Shown here piece after piece: positions 38,818-47,632 of a stretch of DNA of 64,000 nt (positions are counted from its first letter, which is position 1; each line of letters starts with the position of its first letter). Under the pieces are notes generated by a model. That model made no database searches. It was not told where the DNA came from and was given only the letters and a program-made list of their open reading frames with translations. The stretch comes from Phreatobacter aquaticus. Lineage in GTDB: Bacteria; Pseudomonadota; Alphaproteobacteria; Rhizobiales; Phreatobacteraceae. The stretch is from assembly GCF_005160265.1 (NCBI RefSeq), contig NZ_CP039865.1, positions 2,070,828 through 2,134,827 of the forward strand, given 5' to 3'. Position numbers and translations under genes: made by a program.

Positions 38818-40623
38818 ATGCCGGTCCGCCAGCTCCCCGAAGGCATCGTCAACCGCATCGCCGCCGGCGAAGTGGTCGAGCGCCCGGCTGCCGCCGTCAA
38901 GGAACTGGTCGAGAATGCGCTGGATGCTGGCGCTGGCCGCATCGACGTGCTGATCGGGGCCGGCGGGCGGCGGCTGATCCGGGTTGCTGATGATGGCCAG
39001 GGCATGACGCGCGACGATCTCGCGCTCTGCATCGAGCGGCACGCCACCTCCAAGCTCTCCAGCGACGACCTGCTTGATATCCGGACCCTCGGCTTTCGCG
39101 GTGAGGCGCTGCCCTCTATCGGCGCGGTGTCGCATCTGCGCATCGTCACCCGCCATGCGAGCGAGCCCCATGCCTGGGCGCTGTCGGTCGATGCCGGCGA
39201 CAAGGCCGGGCCCATGCCGGCAGCGCTCGCCAAGGGCACGCGCGTCGAGGTCGAGGACCTGTTCTACGCGACGCCTGCCCGGCTGAAGTTCCTGAAGACC
39301 GACCGCTCCGAAAGCGCGGCGGTGGTCGATGTGGTCAAGCGCCTGGCGCTGGCCCATCCGACCGTCGCGTTCTCGCTGGCTGACGACGAGGGTGGGGTCC
39401 GCACCTATGCGGTGCAGGCCTTCGGCGAAGCCGGCCTGCTCGCCCGCATCGGCGAGGTCATGGGGCGCGACTTCGCCGACAATGCCATGCCGCTCGATGT
39501 CGCGCGTGGCGGCATCCGCCTGTTCGGCTTTGCCGGTCTGGCGACCTTCCACAAGGCGACGGCGGGCAGCCAGTTCCTGTTCGTCAACGGACGGCCCATC
39601 CGCGACCGCCTGGTCATGGGCGCGCTGCGCGGTGCTTATGCCGACGTCATGCCGCGCGACCGCCACCCGGCCGTGGCGCTGTTCCTGGAGCTCGATCCGC
39701 ACGAGGTCGACGTCAATGTCCACCCGGCCAAGACCGAGGTCCGGTTCCGCGACAGCCAGCTGGTGCGTGGGCTGATCGTCGCCGCCATCCGCGATGCCAT
39801 TGCCAGGGCCGATCCGACAACCGCCTCGACATTGGCCGCCGCCACCGTCACGGCGTTCCGGGGACCGTCCGGGCGGGGTGGATCTGGCCCAGCCTGGGAC
39901 TGGCGGTCCTCGCCCATGCGGCCGGTATCAGGCTTCGGCGAGGCGGCGCAGGCAGCCTTCGCCCAGAGCCCGTTCGATCTCGGCGCAGCTCCCTCCGCGG
40001 ATGCCCGGGCCTCCACCGCGCCGATCGATCCGGACGATCTCGACCGTCCGCTCGGCGCCGCCCGCGCCCAGGTCCACGGCACCTATATCGTCGCCCAGAC
40101 CCGCCAGGGCATGGTGATCGTCGACCAGCACGCAGCCCACGAACGTCTCGTCTATGAGCGGCTCAAGCGCCAGATGGCCGAGACCGGCATTGCCCGGCAG
40201 ACCCTGCTCATTCCGGTTGTCGTCGAGCTCGACCCTGCCGATGCCGCACGGCTCTGCGCGCGTGCAGGCGACCTCGAACCTTTCGGCCTGGTGATCGAGA
40301 GTTTCGGCCCCGGCGCCGTCATGGTCCGCGAGACCCCGGCCATGCTCGGCGATGTCGATGCCGAGGCGCTGGTGCGCGATCTCGCCGAGCACCTCGCCGA
40401 ATGGGACTCGACCGATCCGCTGGAGCGCCGGCTCCTGTCGGTGGCCGCCACCATGGCCTGCCACGGTTCGGTGCGCGCGGGACGGCTGCTGAAACCCGCC
40501 GAGATGAACGCGCTGCTCCGTGAGATGGAGGCAACGCCGGGCTCCGCCCAATGCAACCATGGTCGGCCGACCTCGGTCTCGCTGTCGCTGACCGATATCG
40601 AGCGGCTGTTCGGCCGGCGGTGA
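38818..40623 (+). CDS. mutL: DNA mismatch repair protein MutL
   Basis: 601 residues. The N-terminal GHKL ATPase motifs are complete (KELVENALDAGA, DDGQGM, TSKLS, GFRGEALPSIG). The C-terminal dimerisation domain contains DQHAAHERLVYE, matching the DQHA(X)2E(X)4E endonuclease motif, and CNHGRP near the end. So this is a nicking MutL, as in bacteria without MutH. A Gly/Ala/Pro-rich linker separates the halves. mutS is not in the window. Confidence 0.96.
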   Translation: MPVRQLPEGIVNRIAAGEVVERPAAAVKELVENALDAGAGRIDVLIGAGGRRLIRVADDGQGMTRDDLALCIERHATSKLSSDDLLDIRTLGFRGEALPSIGAVSHLRIVTRHASEPHAWALSVDAGDKAGPMPAALAKGTRVEVEDLFYATPARLKFLKTDRSESAAVVDVVKRLALAHPTVAFSLADDEGGVRTYAVQAFGEAGLLARIGEVMGRDFADNAMPLDVARGGIRLFGFAGLATFHKATAGSQFLFVNGRPIRDRLVMGALRGAYADVMPRDRHPAVALFLELDPHEVDVNVHPAKTEVRFRDSQLVRGLIVAAIRDAIARADPTTASTLAAATVTAFRGPSGRGGSGPAWDWRSSPMRPVSGFGEAAQAAFAQSPFDLGAAPSADARASTAPIDPDDLDRPLGAARAQVHGTYIVAQTRQGMVIVDQHAAHERLVYERLKRQMAETGIARQTLLIPVVVELDPADAARLCARAGDLEPFGLVIESFGPGAVMVRETPAMLGDVDAEALVRDLAEHLAEWDSTDPLERRLLSVAATMACHGSVRAGRLLKPAEMNALLREMEATPGSAQCNHGRPTSVSLSLTDIERLFGRR

Positions 40624-40663
40624 GGCTTCGGCCGACCAGCCCTTAATAGCGGGCACGGTTTTT

Positions 40664-40760
40664 CGTCATGGCCGGGCTTGTCCCGGCCATCCACGCCTTC
40701 AACGGCCGAGCCAACGGAACCCAAGACGTGGATGCCCGCCACAAGGGCGGGCATGACGAC
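40664..40760. repeat. Palindromic intergenic element, copy 1
   Basis: Two hairpins: ATGGCCGGG/CCCGGCCAT near the left end and ATGCCCGCC/GGGCGGGCAT near the right end, with outer CGTCATG and CATGACG termini and CCACG/CGTGG inner boundaries. The same termini and hairpins recur at 46935-47030 in the opposite orientation. This is a REP/MITE-like intergenic repeat family of the kind common in Hyphomicrobiales. It lies just past mutL and may also act as a terminator. Confidence 0.85.
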
Positions 40761-40788
40761 GGTGAGTGCTGTCCATTGCGCAGGCCCG

Positions 40789-41688
40789 TCACCCCTTCCG
40801 GCTCTCAAGCAGCTCCGCCGGCGTCGCATCCAGCGCTAGCTCGATCCGGCGCTTGAGATTGTCCTTGATCGGCTCGCAGGCGGCGAAGATCTCCTTCACC
40901 TTGAAGAAATCCAGCACGCGGAAGCCCTCGACCGGCGGCCGGAGGTGAATTGTCGGCCGGTGCTCGGCAAGCCGGATGCCGCTCAGAACCTGCATCATCA
41001 GCGTCACCGACCCGAACAGGGCCTGCCACGGATCCGGGATCGTCTCGTCGATGGTGCGATCATGGGCCGAGCCGTCGAGCACATCGACCGCGATGACGAT
41101 CGGCTGGCTCGCCTGATCGACCGCCACCGGATTGATCGTGCCGCCATCGATCAGCACGCGCCCGCGGTGGAGCACCGGCCGGAACGCGCCGGGGATGGCC
41201 ATGGAGGCCGCGACCGCCGGAATCAGCGGTCCATCGGCAAAGGTCACATCGACCCGGGCATAATAGTCGGCGGCCACCACCTTCAGCGGGATCGCCAATT
41301 CCTCGAATGTCTGCGGCACTGTCGACGGCAGCAGGCCATCGAGCAGCTTCTGCGGGTCGATCAGCACCGGATTGGTGAAGCCGTTGGTCAGCATTTCCGT
41401 GAAGCGGCCAACGCGCGCTGCAAACACCCGGCGCAGCACTTCGGGCTTCATGCGGAACACGTCGAGCGCATAGGTCCTGAGGTCCTGCCCACTCATGCCG
41501 GCGCAATAACAGGCGCCGATGATCGCGCCGATCGAGGTGCCGATCACTTCCGCAGGCTTCAGCCCCAGTTCGTCCAGCGCCTCGAGGACGATGACATGGG
41601 CGAGGCCCTTGGCGCCGCCGCCGCCCAGCACGAGCGAGATCGGCGGCCCGGATGGGACCAGGGTCTGGCGGGGCTCTGGAAGGGTCAT
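40789..41688 (-). CDS. Patatin-like phospholipase
   Basis: 299 residues of the RssA/patatin class: oxyanion loop LGGGGAKGLAHV, nucleophile elbow GTSIGA and the catalytic-dyad aspartate in DGGTINPV. The dyad and loop are intact, so lipid acyl hydrolysis is expected. The protein has no signal peptide and is probably cytoplasmic or membrane-peripheral. Confidence 0.92.
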   Translation of the reverse strand: MTLPEPRQTLVPSGPPISLVLGGGGAKGLAHVIVLEALDELGLKPAEVIGTSIGAIIGACYCAGMSGQDLRTYALDVFRMKPEVLRRVFAARVGRFTEMLTNGFTNPVLIDPQKLLDGLLPSTVPQTFEELAIPLKVVAADYYARVDVTFADGPLIPAVAASMAIPGAFRPVLHRGRVLIDGGTINPVAVDQASQPIVIAVDVLDGSAHDRTIDETIPDPWQALFGSVTLMMQVLSGIRLAEHRPTIHLRPPVEGFRVLDFFKVKEIFAACEPIKDNLKRRIELALDATPAELLESRKG

Positions 41689-41802
41689 GGCCGCATTCTA
41701 TAGCGCGGACCAGCGTCCCGCGGCAGCCGAAATGCGCGGGCATGGCTTGCGGCGGCAGGGAACGCGGGCTTTCATGGCCGCCCCTCGTCAAGGCTCGCAC
41801 GC

Positions 41803-42765
41803 ATGTCCGATTCTCTTCGTCTCGATCCCTCAGCCTTCGATCCGGCCCACGTGCCCGCCGACCAGCTGGCGGTCAATGCCGCGATTATCAAGCGCCTGCA
41901 GAGCTTCGACAATTGGTCGGCGGCACCCGCCATCATCCGCCAGATGCGGCGCGAGGGCAGGGGCGCCTTCCCGGCCCCCGTGCCATCGCCGCGCGCCACC
42001 ACGATGACGATCGACGGCAAGCACGGCCCGATCGGCCTGCGGATCCTCGGGCCGGAGAACCCCAAGGCGGTCTATCTCCACATCCACGGTGGCGGCTGGA
42101 CGCTCGGCACCGCCGATGGCCAGGACCAATGGTACGAGCGCTTCGCCGACCGGCTCGGCATCACCACCGTCTCGGTCGACTATCGCCTCGGCCCGGAGGA
42201 CCCCTATCCGATGGGACCGGACGACTGCGAAACCGCCGCGCTCTGGCTGGTCGCCGAGGCGCAGAAGCGCTTCGGCACCGACCGCCTGCTGATTGGCGGC
42301 GAGAGCGCCGGCGCCCATCTCTCGGTTGTCACGCTGCTGCGCCTGCGCGACCGCCACGGCATCATGCCGTTCTGCGGCGCGAACCTGCATGCCGGCTGCT
42401 ACGACCTTGGCCTGACGCCTTCGGCGCGCAACTGGGGCACCGAGAAGCTGGTGCTCAACACCCGCGACATCTCGATGTTCGTCCGCCATTTCCTGGTGCG
42501 CGGCGGCGATGTCTGCGATCCCGATATCTCGCCGCTCTGGGCCGACCTGAAGGGCATGCCGCCCGCGCTGTTCACGGTGGGATCCAGCGATCTTCTCGTC
42601 GACGACACGCTGTTCATGGCGCCGCGCTGGGTGGCGGCCGGCAACGCAGCGAGCCTCGAGGTCTATCCCGGCGGCTGCCACGTGTTCATCGCCTTCCCTG
42701 GCCAGAACAGTGACCGCTGCCTCGACCGGATCGAAGGCTTCATGCAGGGCGCGATCGCCGCTTGA
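41803..42765 (+). CDS. HSL-family alpha/beta hydrolase (esterase/lipase)
   Basis: 320 residues with the hormone-sensitive-lipase signature HGGGW, nucleophile GGESAGAH, an acidic residue in the SSDLLVDD region and the catalytic His in GGCHVF. Family members hydrolyse short-chain esters or amides. No signal peptide. It converges with the transporter-kinase gene; the stops are 3 bp apart. Substrate unknown. Confidence 0.9.
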   Translation: MSDSLRLDPSAFDPAHVPADQLAVNAAIIKRLQSFDNWSAAPAIIRQMRREGRGAFPAPVPSPRATTMTIDGKHGPIGLRILGPENPKAVYLHIHGGGWTLGTADGQDQWYERFADRLGITTVSVDYRLGPEDPYPMGPDDCETAALWLVAEAQKRFGTDRLLIGGESAGAHLSVVTLLRLRDRHGIMPFCGANLHAGCYDLGLTPSARNWGTEKLVLNTRDISMFVRHFLVRGGDVCDPDISPLWADLKGMPPALFTVGSSDLLVDDTLFMAPRWVAAGNAASLEVYPGGCHVFIAFPGQNSDRCLDRIEGFMQGAIAA

Positions 42766-42768
42766 GCT

Positions 42769-45700
42769 CTATTCGGCCGCCTGTTTCAGCACCCGCCACT
42801 GGGCGAGCAGCGCGCGCAGCGCCGCCGGCTTCACCGGCTTGTTCAGGAGGTGGACATTCTTGGCCTGCGCCCGGTCGCGCACCTCCTGGGAGCGGTCGGC
42901 GGTGATCAGGATGGCGGGCAGCGTCGCGCTGAACCGCCAGCGCAGCTGGGTCACCACATCGAGGCCGTTGCCCTCGTCCAGGTGATAGTCGACGATCAGC
43001 ACATCGGGCACCACGAGGTCGTCGTTCAGCGCCTCATGGGCCTCGCGCCAGCTGGCCCCGGTGATCGTGTGGCAGCCCCAGCCCGCCAGCAGAACGCGCA
43101 TGCCTTCGAGGATCTTCGGCTCGTTGTCGATGGCGAGCACGATCAGCCCGTCGAGCGGCGCCGCCGCGAAGGGCTGCGGCTGCGGTCCCGGCTGTGTCGC
43201 GGGCAGGGCCGGCGCGATGGGCAGCTCGACCATGAAGGAGGAGCCGCGGCCGACCTTCGACTTGATGGTCAGCCGGTGCTCCAGCACGCGGGCGATCCGC
43301 TCGACAATGGACAGGCCAAGGCCGAGGCCGCGAGCGATCTTGGCGCCCTGCTCGAGACGCTGGAACTCGTGGAAGATGATCCGCTGCTTGTTCTGCGGAA
43401 TGCCGGGGCCCGTGTCATGCACCTGCAGCGACAGCTTGCGGCCGCGCCTGCGGCAACCGACCACGACGCCGCCCTTGGACGTGTACTTGATCGCGTTGGA
43501 GATCAGGTTCTGCAGCAGGCGACGCAGCAGGCGCCGGTCGGAATGGACGGCGAGGCTGGAGGGCACGAAGGTCAGTGTGAGCCCGCGCTGGCGGGCCATC
43601 GGCTGGAATTCCACCGCCAGCTGGCGGAACATCTCGTCGATCCGGAAGCTGGAAATCTCCGCCTTCATCGCGCCGGCATCGAGCCGCGAAATGTCGAGCA
43701 GCGCGCCCAGGATCTCTTCCACCGCTTCGAGCGAGGCATCGACGTTCTCGACGAGGCGCGCGTCATCGCTGCCGGCCTGCCGCTCAACCAGGCTGGTCGT
43801 GTAGAGCCGGGCGGCGTTCAGCGGCTGCAGGATGTCGTGGCTGGCGGCGGCCAGGAACCGGGTCTTGGAATGGTTGGCCTCGTCGGCCTCGGCCTTGGCC
43901 TGGGCGAGTTCGGCATTCAGCCGGGTCAGCTCCTCGGTGCGCTCGCGCACGCGGCGCTCCAGCGTCTCGTTGGCGCGCTCCAGTTCTTCCGCCGCAGCGA
44001 CACTGGCTGTCACATCGGTATAGGTCGTCACCACGCCGCCATCGGGCAGTCTTGCCGAGCGCACCTCGATGAACAGGCCGCGCTTGGCCAGGCGCTCGGT
44101 CTGCGGCTCGCTTGAGTTCAAGAGCCGGTCGGCGCGTTCGGCCACCAACACGCGGGTGTCGCCTTCGCCGAATTCGCCGCGCGCGGCGAGGCTCATCAGC
44201 ACATCGTCGAAACCGGCGCCGATATGCAGATCTTCCGGCGGCAGGTCGAGCACCTCGGCAAAGGGGCGGTTCCACACCATCAGCTTGCCGTCACGGTCGA
44301 ACACGGCGACGCCCTGGCGCGCATGTTCCAGTGCCGTCTGCAGCACCTCGCGATTGTACTGCATGGCCGCATTGGCATCGTCGAGCAGCTTCAAGGCATC
44401 GGTGGTCGAGACCGAGCGCTTCTTCAGGAGCAGCGACAGGACGAGCCGCGACGAGGCCGTGCCGATGGCGGAAGCCAGCAGGCGTTCGGCATAGCGCAGC
44501 AGCTCGATATCGGCTTCCGACGATCCCTGCGGTTCGCCGCCGCGCTGCTGGCCATAGCTGCGGAAGGCGGCGGCGGTGCGCTCGGCGCCGAGATAGCGGG
44601 CGACCGTGCCATGCACTTCGTCGACCGAGACGGCGGAGCGCCAAAGCCGGAAGCTCGGCGCGAAGTCGGAGGGCTCGGAGGGCGCGAAGACCTGGGCCTG
44701 CAGCGTCTCGATGGCGATCGGCCGGCGCGACAGCGAGGCCGCGAGAAACACCGCGAGATTGAGCAGGAGCGACCAGAACACGCCGTGGGCGAGCGGCGGC
44801 AGGGTGACGCCGAACAATTCCTGCGGCCGCAGCGCCGCGATCCCGAACGGTCCCTCCGAGATCAGCTCCGGGCTGATGGCGCCGGTGGTCGCCAGCATCG
44901 GCAGGAGCAGCGTGTAGGTCCACACCGCCAGCCCCACCGCCATGCCCGCCACCGCCCCGCGGGCGGTGGCGCTCCGCCACATCATGCCGCCGAAGAAGGA
45001 CGGCGCGAGCTGGGTCACCGCCGCGAACGACAGGAGACCGATGGAGGCGAGCTGCGCCTCGCCGGCAATCCGGTAATAGAGATAGGCGGCAATCATCACG
45101 CCGAGAATGATGGTGCGGCGGATCTTCAGGATGGTCGGACCGAGATCGCCCGGTTCGTCGCCGCCCTGCGCCGATGATGGCAGCCGGCCCCGCAACTTCA
45201 GCAGCGACGGGATCACCACGTCGTTCGAGATCATGATCGACAGCGCTACGCTCGCCACGATGACCATGGCGGTGGCCGCCGACAGGCCGCCGATGAAGGC
45301 GGCAAGCGTCAGCACCGGATTCCCGCGCGACAGCGGCAGTTCGAGCACTGTCATGTCGCTGTCGAACGATCCCGCCGGAAACAGCAGCAGCCCGGCAATG
45401 GCGATGGGCAGCACGAACAGGTTGATCAGGACGAGATAGGCCGGAAACAGCCAGGACGCCCGCCCCACCTCGCGCTCCGAATGGCTCTCCACCACCACCA
45501 CATGGAACATGCGCGGCAGCAGGATGGCGCAGACGAAGGACAGGACGCTCATCGCCAGGAATGTCGAGAAATCCGGCCAGCGGATCACATGTTCCATGAT
45601 GTCGGGACGCGCTGCCACCTTTGCCGCGATATCGCCGACGCCGTCGAAGATCCAGAAGGTCACATAGATGCCTATGGCGAGGAAGCAGACGAGCTTCACC

Positions 45701-46311
45701 ACCGATTCGGCGGCCACTGCCAGCATCAGGCCGTCCTGATGCTCGGTCGCGTCGGCATGGCGGGTGCCGAACAGCATGGCGAAGGCCGCCATCGCCATGG
45801 CGACCAGCAAAGCGAGGTCGCCGAAGAACGGCAGCTCCTGGGTGGCATTGACGATGCCGCTCGGCTTGATGGTCGTCAAAAGCGAGTTGGAGACAGCCTT
45901 CAGCTGCAGCGCCACATAGGGGATCGTGCCAACCGTCACGATGAGGCAGACCATGGCCGCCACCGCCTGGCTCTTGCCATAGCGTGCGCCGATGAAGTCG
46001 GCGACGGAGGTGATGTTCTGCGCCTTCGCGATCCGCACCATGCGGGTGACCAGCGGCCAGAACAGGCCGAACATGAGCGCGGGACCGAGATAGATCGCCA
46101 GGAAGTCGAAGCCCGAGCGCGAGGCAAGGCCGACCGATCCGAAGAAGGTCCAGGACGTGCAATAGACCGCTAGCGACAGGGGATAGATCCAGGCCCGGCT
46201 GCGCAGCGCCGCCGTGGCCTTGGTGCGCTGCCGGTCGCCCCAATGGGCAAGCAGGAACAGGCCCACGAGATAGGCCAGAGCCGATATGATGATGACCAGG
46301 CCGAGTGACAT
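42769..46311 (-). CDS. Hybrid sensor kinase with N-terminal solute-symporter domain (CrbS/CbrA-type)
   Basis: 1180 residues: a sodium:solute symporter domain (about 1-530, some 13 helices), a STAC-like linker (about 560-630; [16 protein letters not shown]), a PAS domain (about 665-780), HisKA with phospho-acceptor SHDILQP (H825), HATPase (N box [11 protein letters not shown] boxes DTGPGIP and GLGLGLS) and a receiver (about 1055-1175) with phospho-acceptor in IVDYHLD (D1108) and NKP lysine. Relatives (CrbS, CbrA) respond to acetate, histidine or other organic acids, possibly by transporting them. No partner regulator such as the LuxR-type CrbR is adjacent. Confidence 0.93.
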   Translation of the reverse strand: MSLGLVIIISALAYLVGLFLLAHWGDRQRTKATAALRSRAWIYPLSLAVYCTSWTFFGSVGLASRSGFDFLAIYLGPALMFGLFWPLVTRMVRIAKAQNITSVADFIGARYGKSQAVAAMVCLIVTVGTIPYVALQLKAVSNSLLTTIKPSGIVNATQELPFFGDLALLVAMAMAAFAMLFGTRHADATEHQDGLMLAVAAESVVKLVCFLAIGIYVTFWIFDGVGDIAAKVAARPDIMEHVIRWPDFSTFLAMSVLSFVCAILLPRMFHVVVVESHSEREVGRASWLFPAYLVLINLFVLPIAIAGLLLFPAGSFDSDMTVLELPLSRGNPVLTLAAFIGGLSAATAMVIVASVALSIMISNDVVIPSLLKLRGRLPSSAQGGDEPGDLGPTILKIRRTIILGVMIAAYLYYRIAGEAQLASIGLLSFAAVTQLAPSFFGGMMWRSATARGAVAGMAVGLAVWTYTLLLPMLATTGAISPELISEGPFGIAALRPQELFGVTLPPLAHGVFWSLLLNLAVFLAASLSRRPIAIETLQAQVFAPSEPSDFAPSFRLWRSAVSVDEVHGTVARYLGAERTAAAFRSYGQQRGGEPQGSSEADIELLRYAERLLASAIGTASSRLVLSLLLKKRSVSTTDALKLLDDANAAMQYNREVLQTALEHARQGVAVFDRDGKLMVWNRPFAEVLDLPPEDLHIGAGFDDVLMSLAARGEFGEGDTRVLVAERADRLLNSSEPQTERLAKRGLFIEVRSARLPDGGVVTTYTDVTASVAAAEELERANETLERRVRERTEELTRLNAELAQAKAEADEANHSKTRFLAAASHDILQPLNAARLYTTSLVERQAGSDDARLVENVDASLEAVEEILGALLDISRLDAGAMKAEISSFRIDEMFRQLAVEFQPMARQRGLTLTFVPSSLAVHSDRRLLRRLLQNLISNAIKYTSKGGVVVGCRRRGRKLSLQVHDTGPGIPQNKQRIIFHEFQRLEQGAKIARGLGLGLSIVERIARVLEHRLTIKSKVGRGSSFMVELPIAPALPATQPGPQPQPFAAAPLDGLIVLAIDNEPKILEGMRVLLAGWGCHTITGASWREAHEALNDDLVVPDVLIVDYHLDEGNGLDVVTQLRWRFSATLPAILITADRSQEVRDRAQAKNVHLLNKPVKPAALRALLAQWRVLKQAAE

Positions 46312-46494
46312 GTTTGGCCGGAATTCCTCTGGGCCGGAGCGGCAAACTCACCACGGCGCGCGCCGCCTGTCCATTCGTCCGCTGGATATGTGACGCTGGG
46401 TCAGGTGGCCGGTTGCAATCGCCGGGCGGAGCCGCCACTGTCGTTTGCCGGGCCCGATACGGCCTGCCGAAGCGCAGCGGACAAGGACAGGACC

Positions 46495-46908
46495 ATGCTT
46501 AACGAGTTCAAACAGTTCGCCCTGAAGGGCAATGTGGTCGATCTCGCCATCGGCGTGATCATCGGCGCAGCCTTCGGCAAGATCGTCGATTCGATGGTCG
46601 GCGACATCTTCATGCCGCTGCTCGGCGCCATCGTCGGCGGTCTCGACTTTTCCAACTATTTCATCGGGCTGAGCAAGGCGGTCACCGCTGGCAATCTCGT
46701 CGATGCGCAGAAGCAGGGCGCGGTCCTCGCCTATGGCAAGTTCATGACCATCGCGATCAATTTCATCATCATCGCCTGGGTCATGTTCATGGTCGTCAAG
46801 GCGATGAACCGGCTGAAGAAGCAGGAAGCCGCCGCTCCCGCCGAGCCGCCGGCCCCCTCGACGGAAGTGGTGCTGCTCACCGAGATCCGCGATCTCCTGA
46901 AGAAGTAG
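46495..46908 (+). CDS. mscL: Large-conductance mechanosensitive channel
   Basis: 137 residues with the MscL start [31 protein letters not shown], first transmembrane helix, periplasmic loop, second helix ([20 protein letters not shown]) and a C-terminal cytoplasmic helix ([10 protein letters not shown]). It opens on membrane tension to release solutes during osmotic downshock. ATG 46495 is the family's usual start. Followed by intergenic repeat copy 2. Confidence 0.96.
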   Translation: MLNEFKQFALKGNVVDLAIGVIIGAAFGKIVDSMVGDIFMPLLGAIVGGLDFSNYFIGLSKAVTAGNLVDAQKQGAVLAYGKFMTIAINFIIIAWVMFMVVKAMNRLKKQEAAAPAEPPAPSTEVVLLTEIRDLLKK

Positions 46909-46934
46909 AAGACTTTCAAGACGGCCCGCTGGTT

Positions 46935-47030
46935 GTCGTCATGCCCGCCCTTGGGCGGGCATCCACGACTTGCCTAACCTTAAGCGGAAGCCAAAGACGT
47001 GGATGGCCGGGACAAGCCCGGCCATGACGA
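46935..47030. repeat. Palindromic intergenic element, copy 2 (inverted relative to copy 1)
   Basis: The reverse complement begins CGTCATGGCCGGGCTTGTCC and ends with the GGGCGGGCATGACGAC arm, as at 40664-40760. The two hairpins are conserved while the central ~40 bp has diverged. It occupies the gap between the convergent mscL and rsmD genes. Confidence 0.85.
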
Positions 47031-47074
47031 AAGACCTTGGGCTCTTGTGAGCTTCCAAAGGCGCTGTTTGCCAG

Positions 47075-47629
47075 TCAGGCCGCGCGCAGGATCAGGATCT
47101 GGCTGTCGCCGGCTTCGCGCTTCTCCAGGAGCGTGAAGCCGTCCGGCAGGTCGACCGTCACCTCTGCGGCCTCTTCGACGATCACCAGCGCCTGGCGCGT
47201 CAGCCAGCCGCCATCGCGCAGACTGATCAGCGCAAGCTCGGCCAGGCCCTTGCGATAGGGCGGATCGAGAAAGGCGAGGCTGAAGGGCTCGAAGGGCGCA
47301 AGCGGCCCGAGCTTGGTGGCATCGCGCTTCAACAGCCCGGTAATGCCGGACAATCCGAGCGCATCGACATTGCCGCGGATCAGTCCGCGTCCCTCGGCGC
47401 TCTGGTCGACAAAGGCCGCATAGACGGCACCGCGCGACAGCGCCTCAATGGCGAGCGCGCCGGTGCCGGCAAACAGGTCGACGACGCGGGCACCCTGGCA
47501 CGCGTCGTCATAGGCATGGGCGAGAACGTTGAACAGGCTCTCGCGCAGACGGTCCGAGGTCGGACGGATGGCGTCCGACTTCGGTCCCAGCAAGGTTCGG
47601 CCTTTCAGCCGGCCACCGACGATCCGCAA
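47075..47629 (-). CDS. rsmD: 16S rRNA m2G966 methyltransferase
   Basis: 184 residues with the RsmD start MRIVGGRLKGR, SAM site VVDLFAGTGALAIEALSRGA and the catalytic FLDPPYRKG. It methylates G966 in 16S rRNA. The start codon is TTG at 47629, 3 nt after the stop of the pseudouridine synthase gene; a GGGAG about 9 nt upstream supports it and lies inside that gene, so translation is coupled. Confidence 0.94.
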   Translation of the reverse strand: MRIVGGRLKGRTLLGPKSDAIRPTSDRLRESLFNVLAHAYDDACQGARVVDLFAGTGALAIEALSRGAVYAAFVDQSAEGRGLIRGNVDALGLSGITGLLKRDATKLGPLAPFEPFSLAFLDPPYRKGLAELALISLRDGGWLTRQALVIVEEAAEVTVDLPDGFTLLEKREAGDSQILILRAA

Positions 47630-47632
47630 GGC

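Noticed and set aside
44291-46438. A 715-codon open frame on the minus strand, out of frame with the hybrid kinase
   Set aside because: It overlaps the symporter domain in another frame and has shadow-like Arg/His/Gly composition; the kinase frame has clear helices and motifs.
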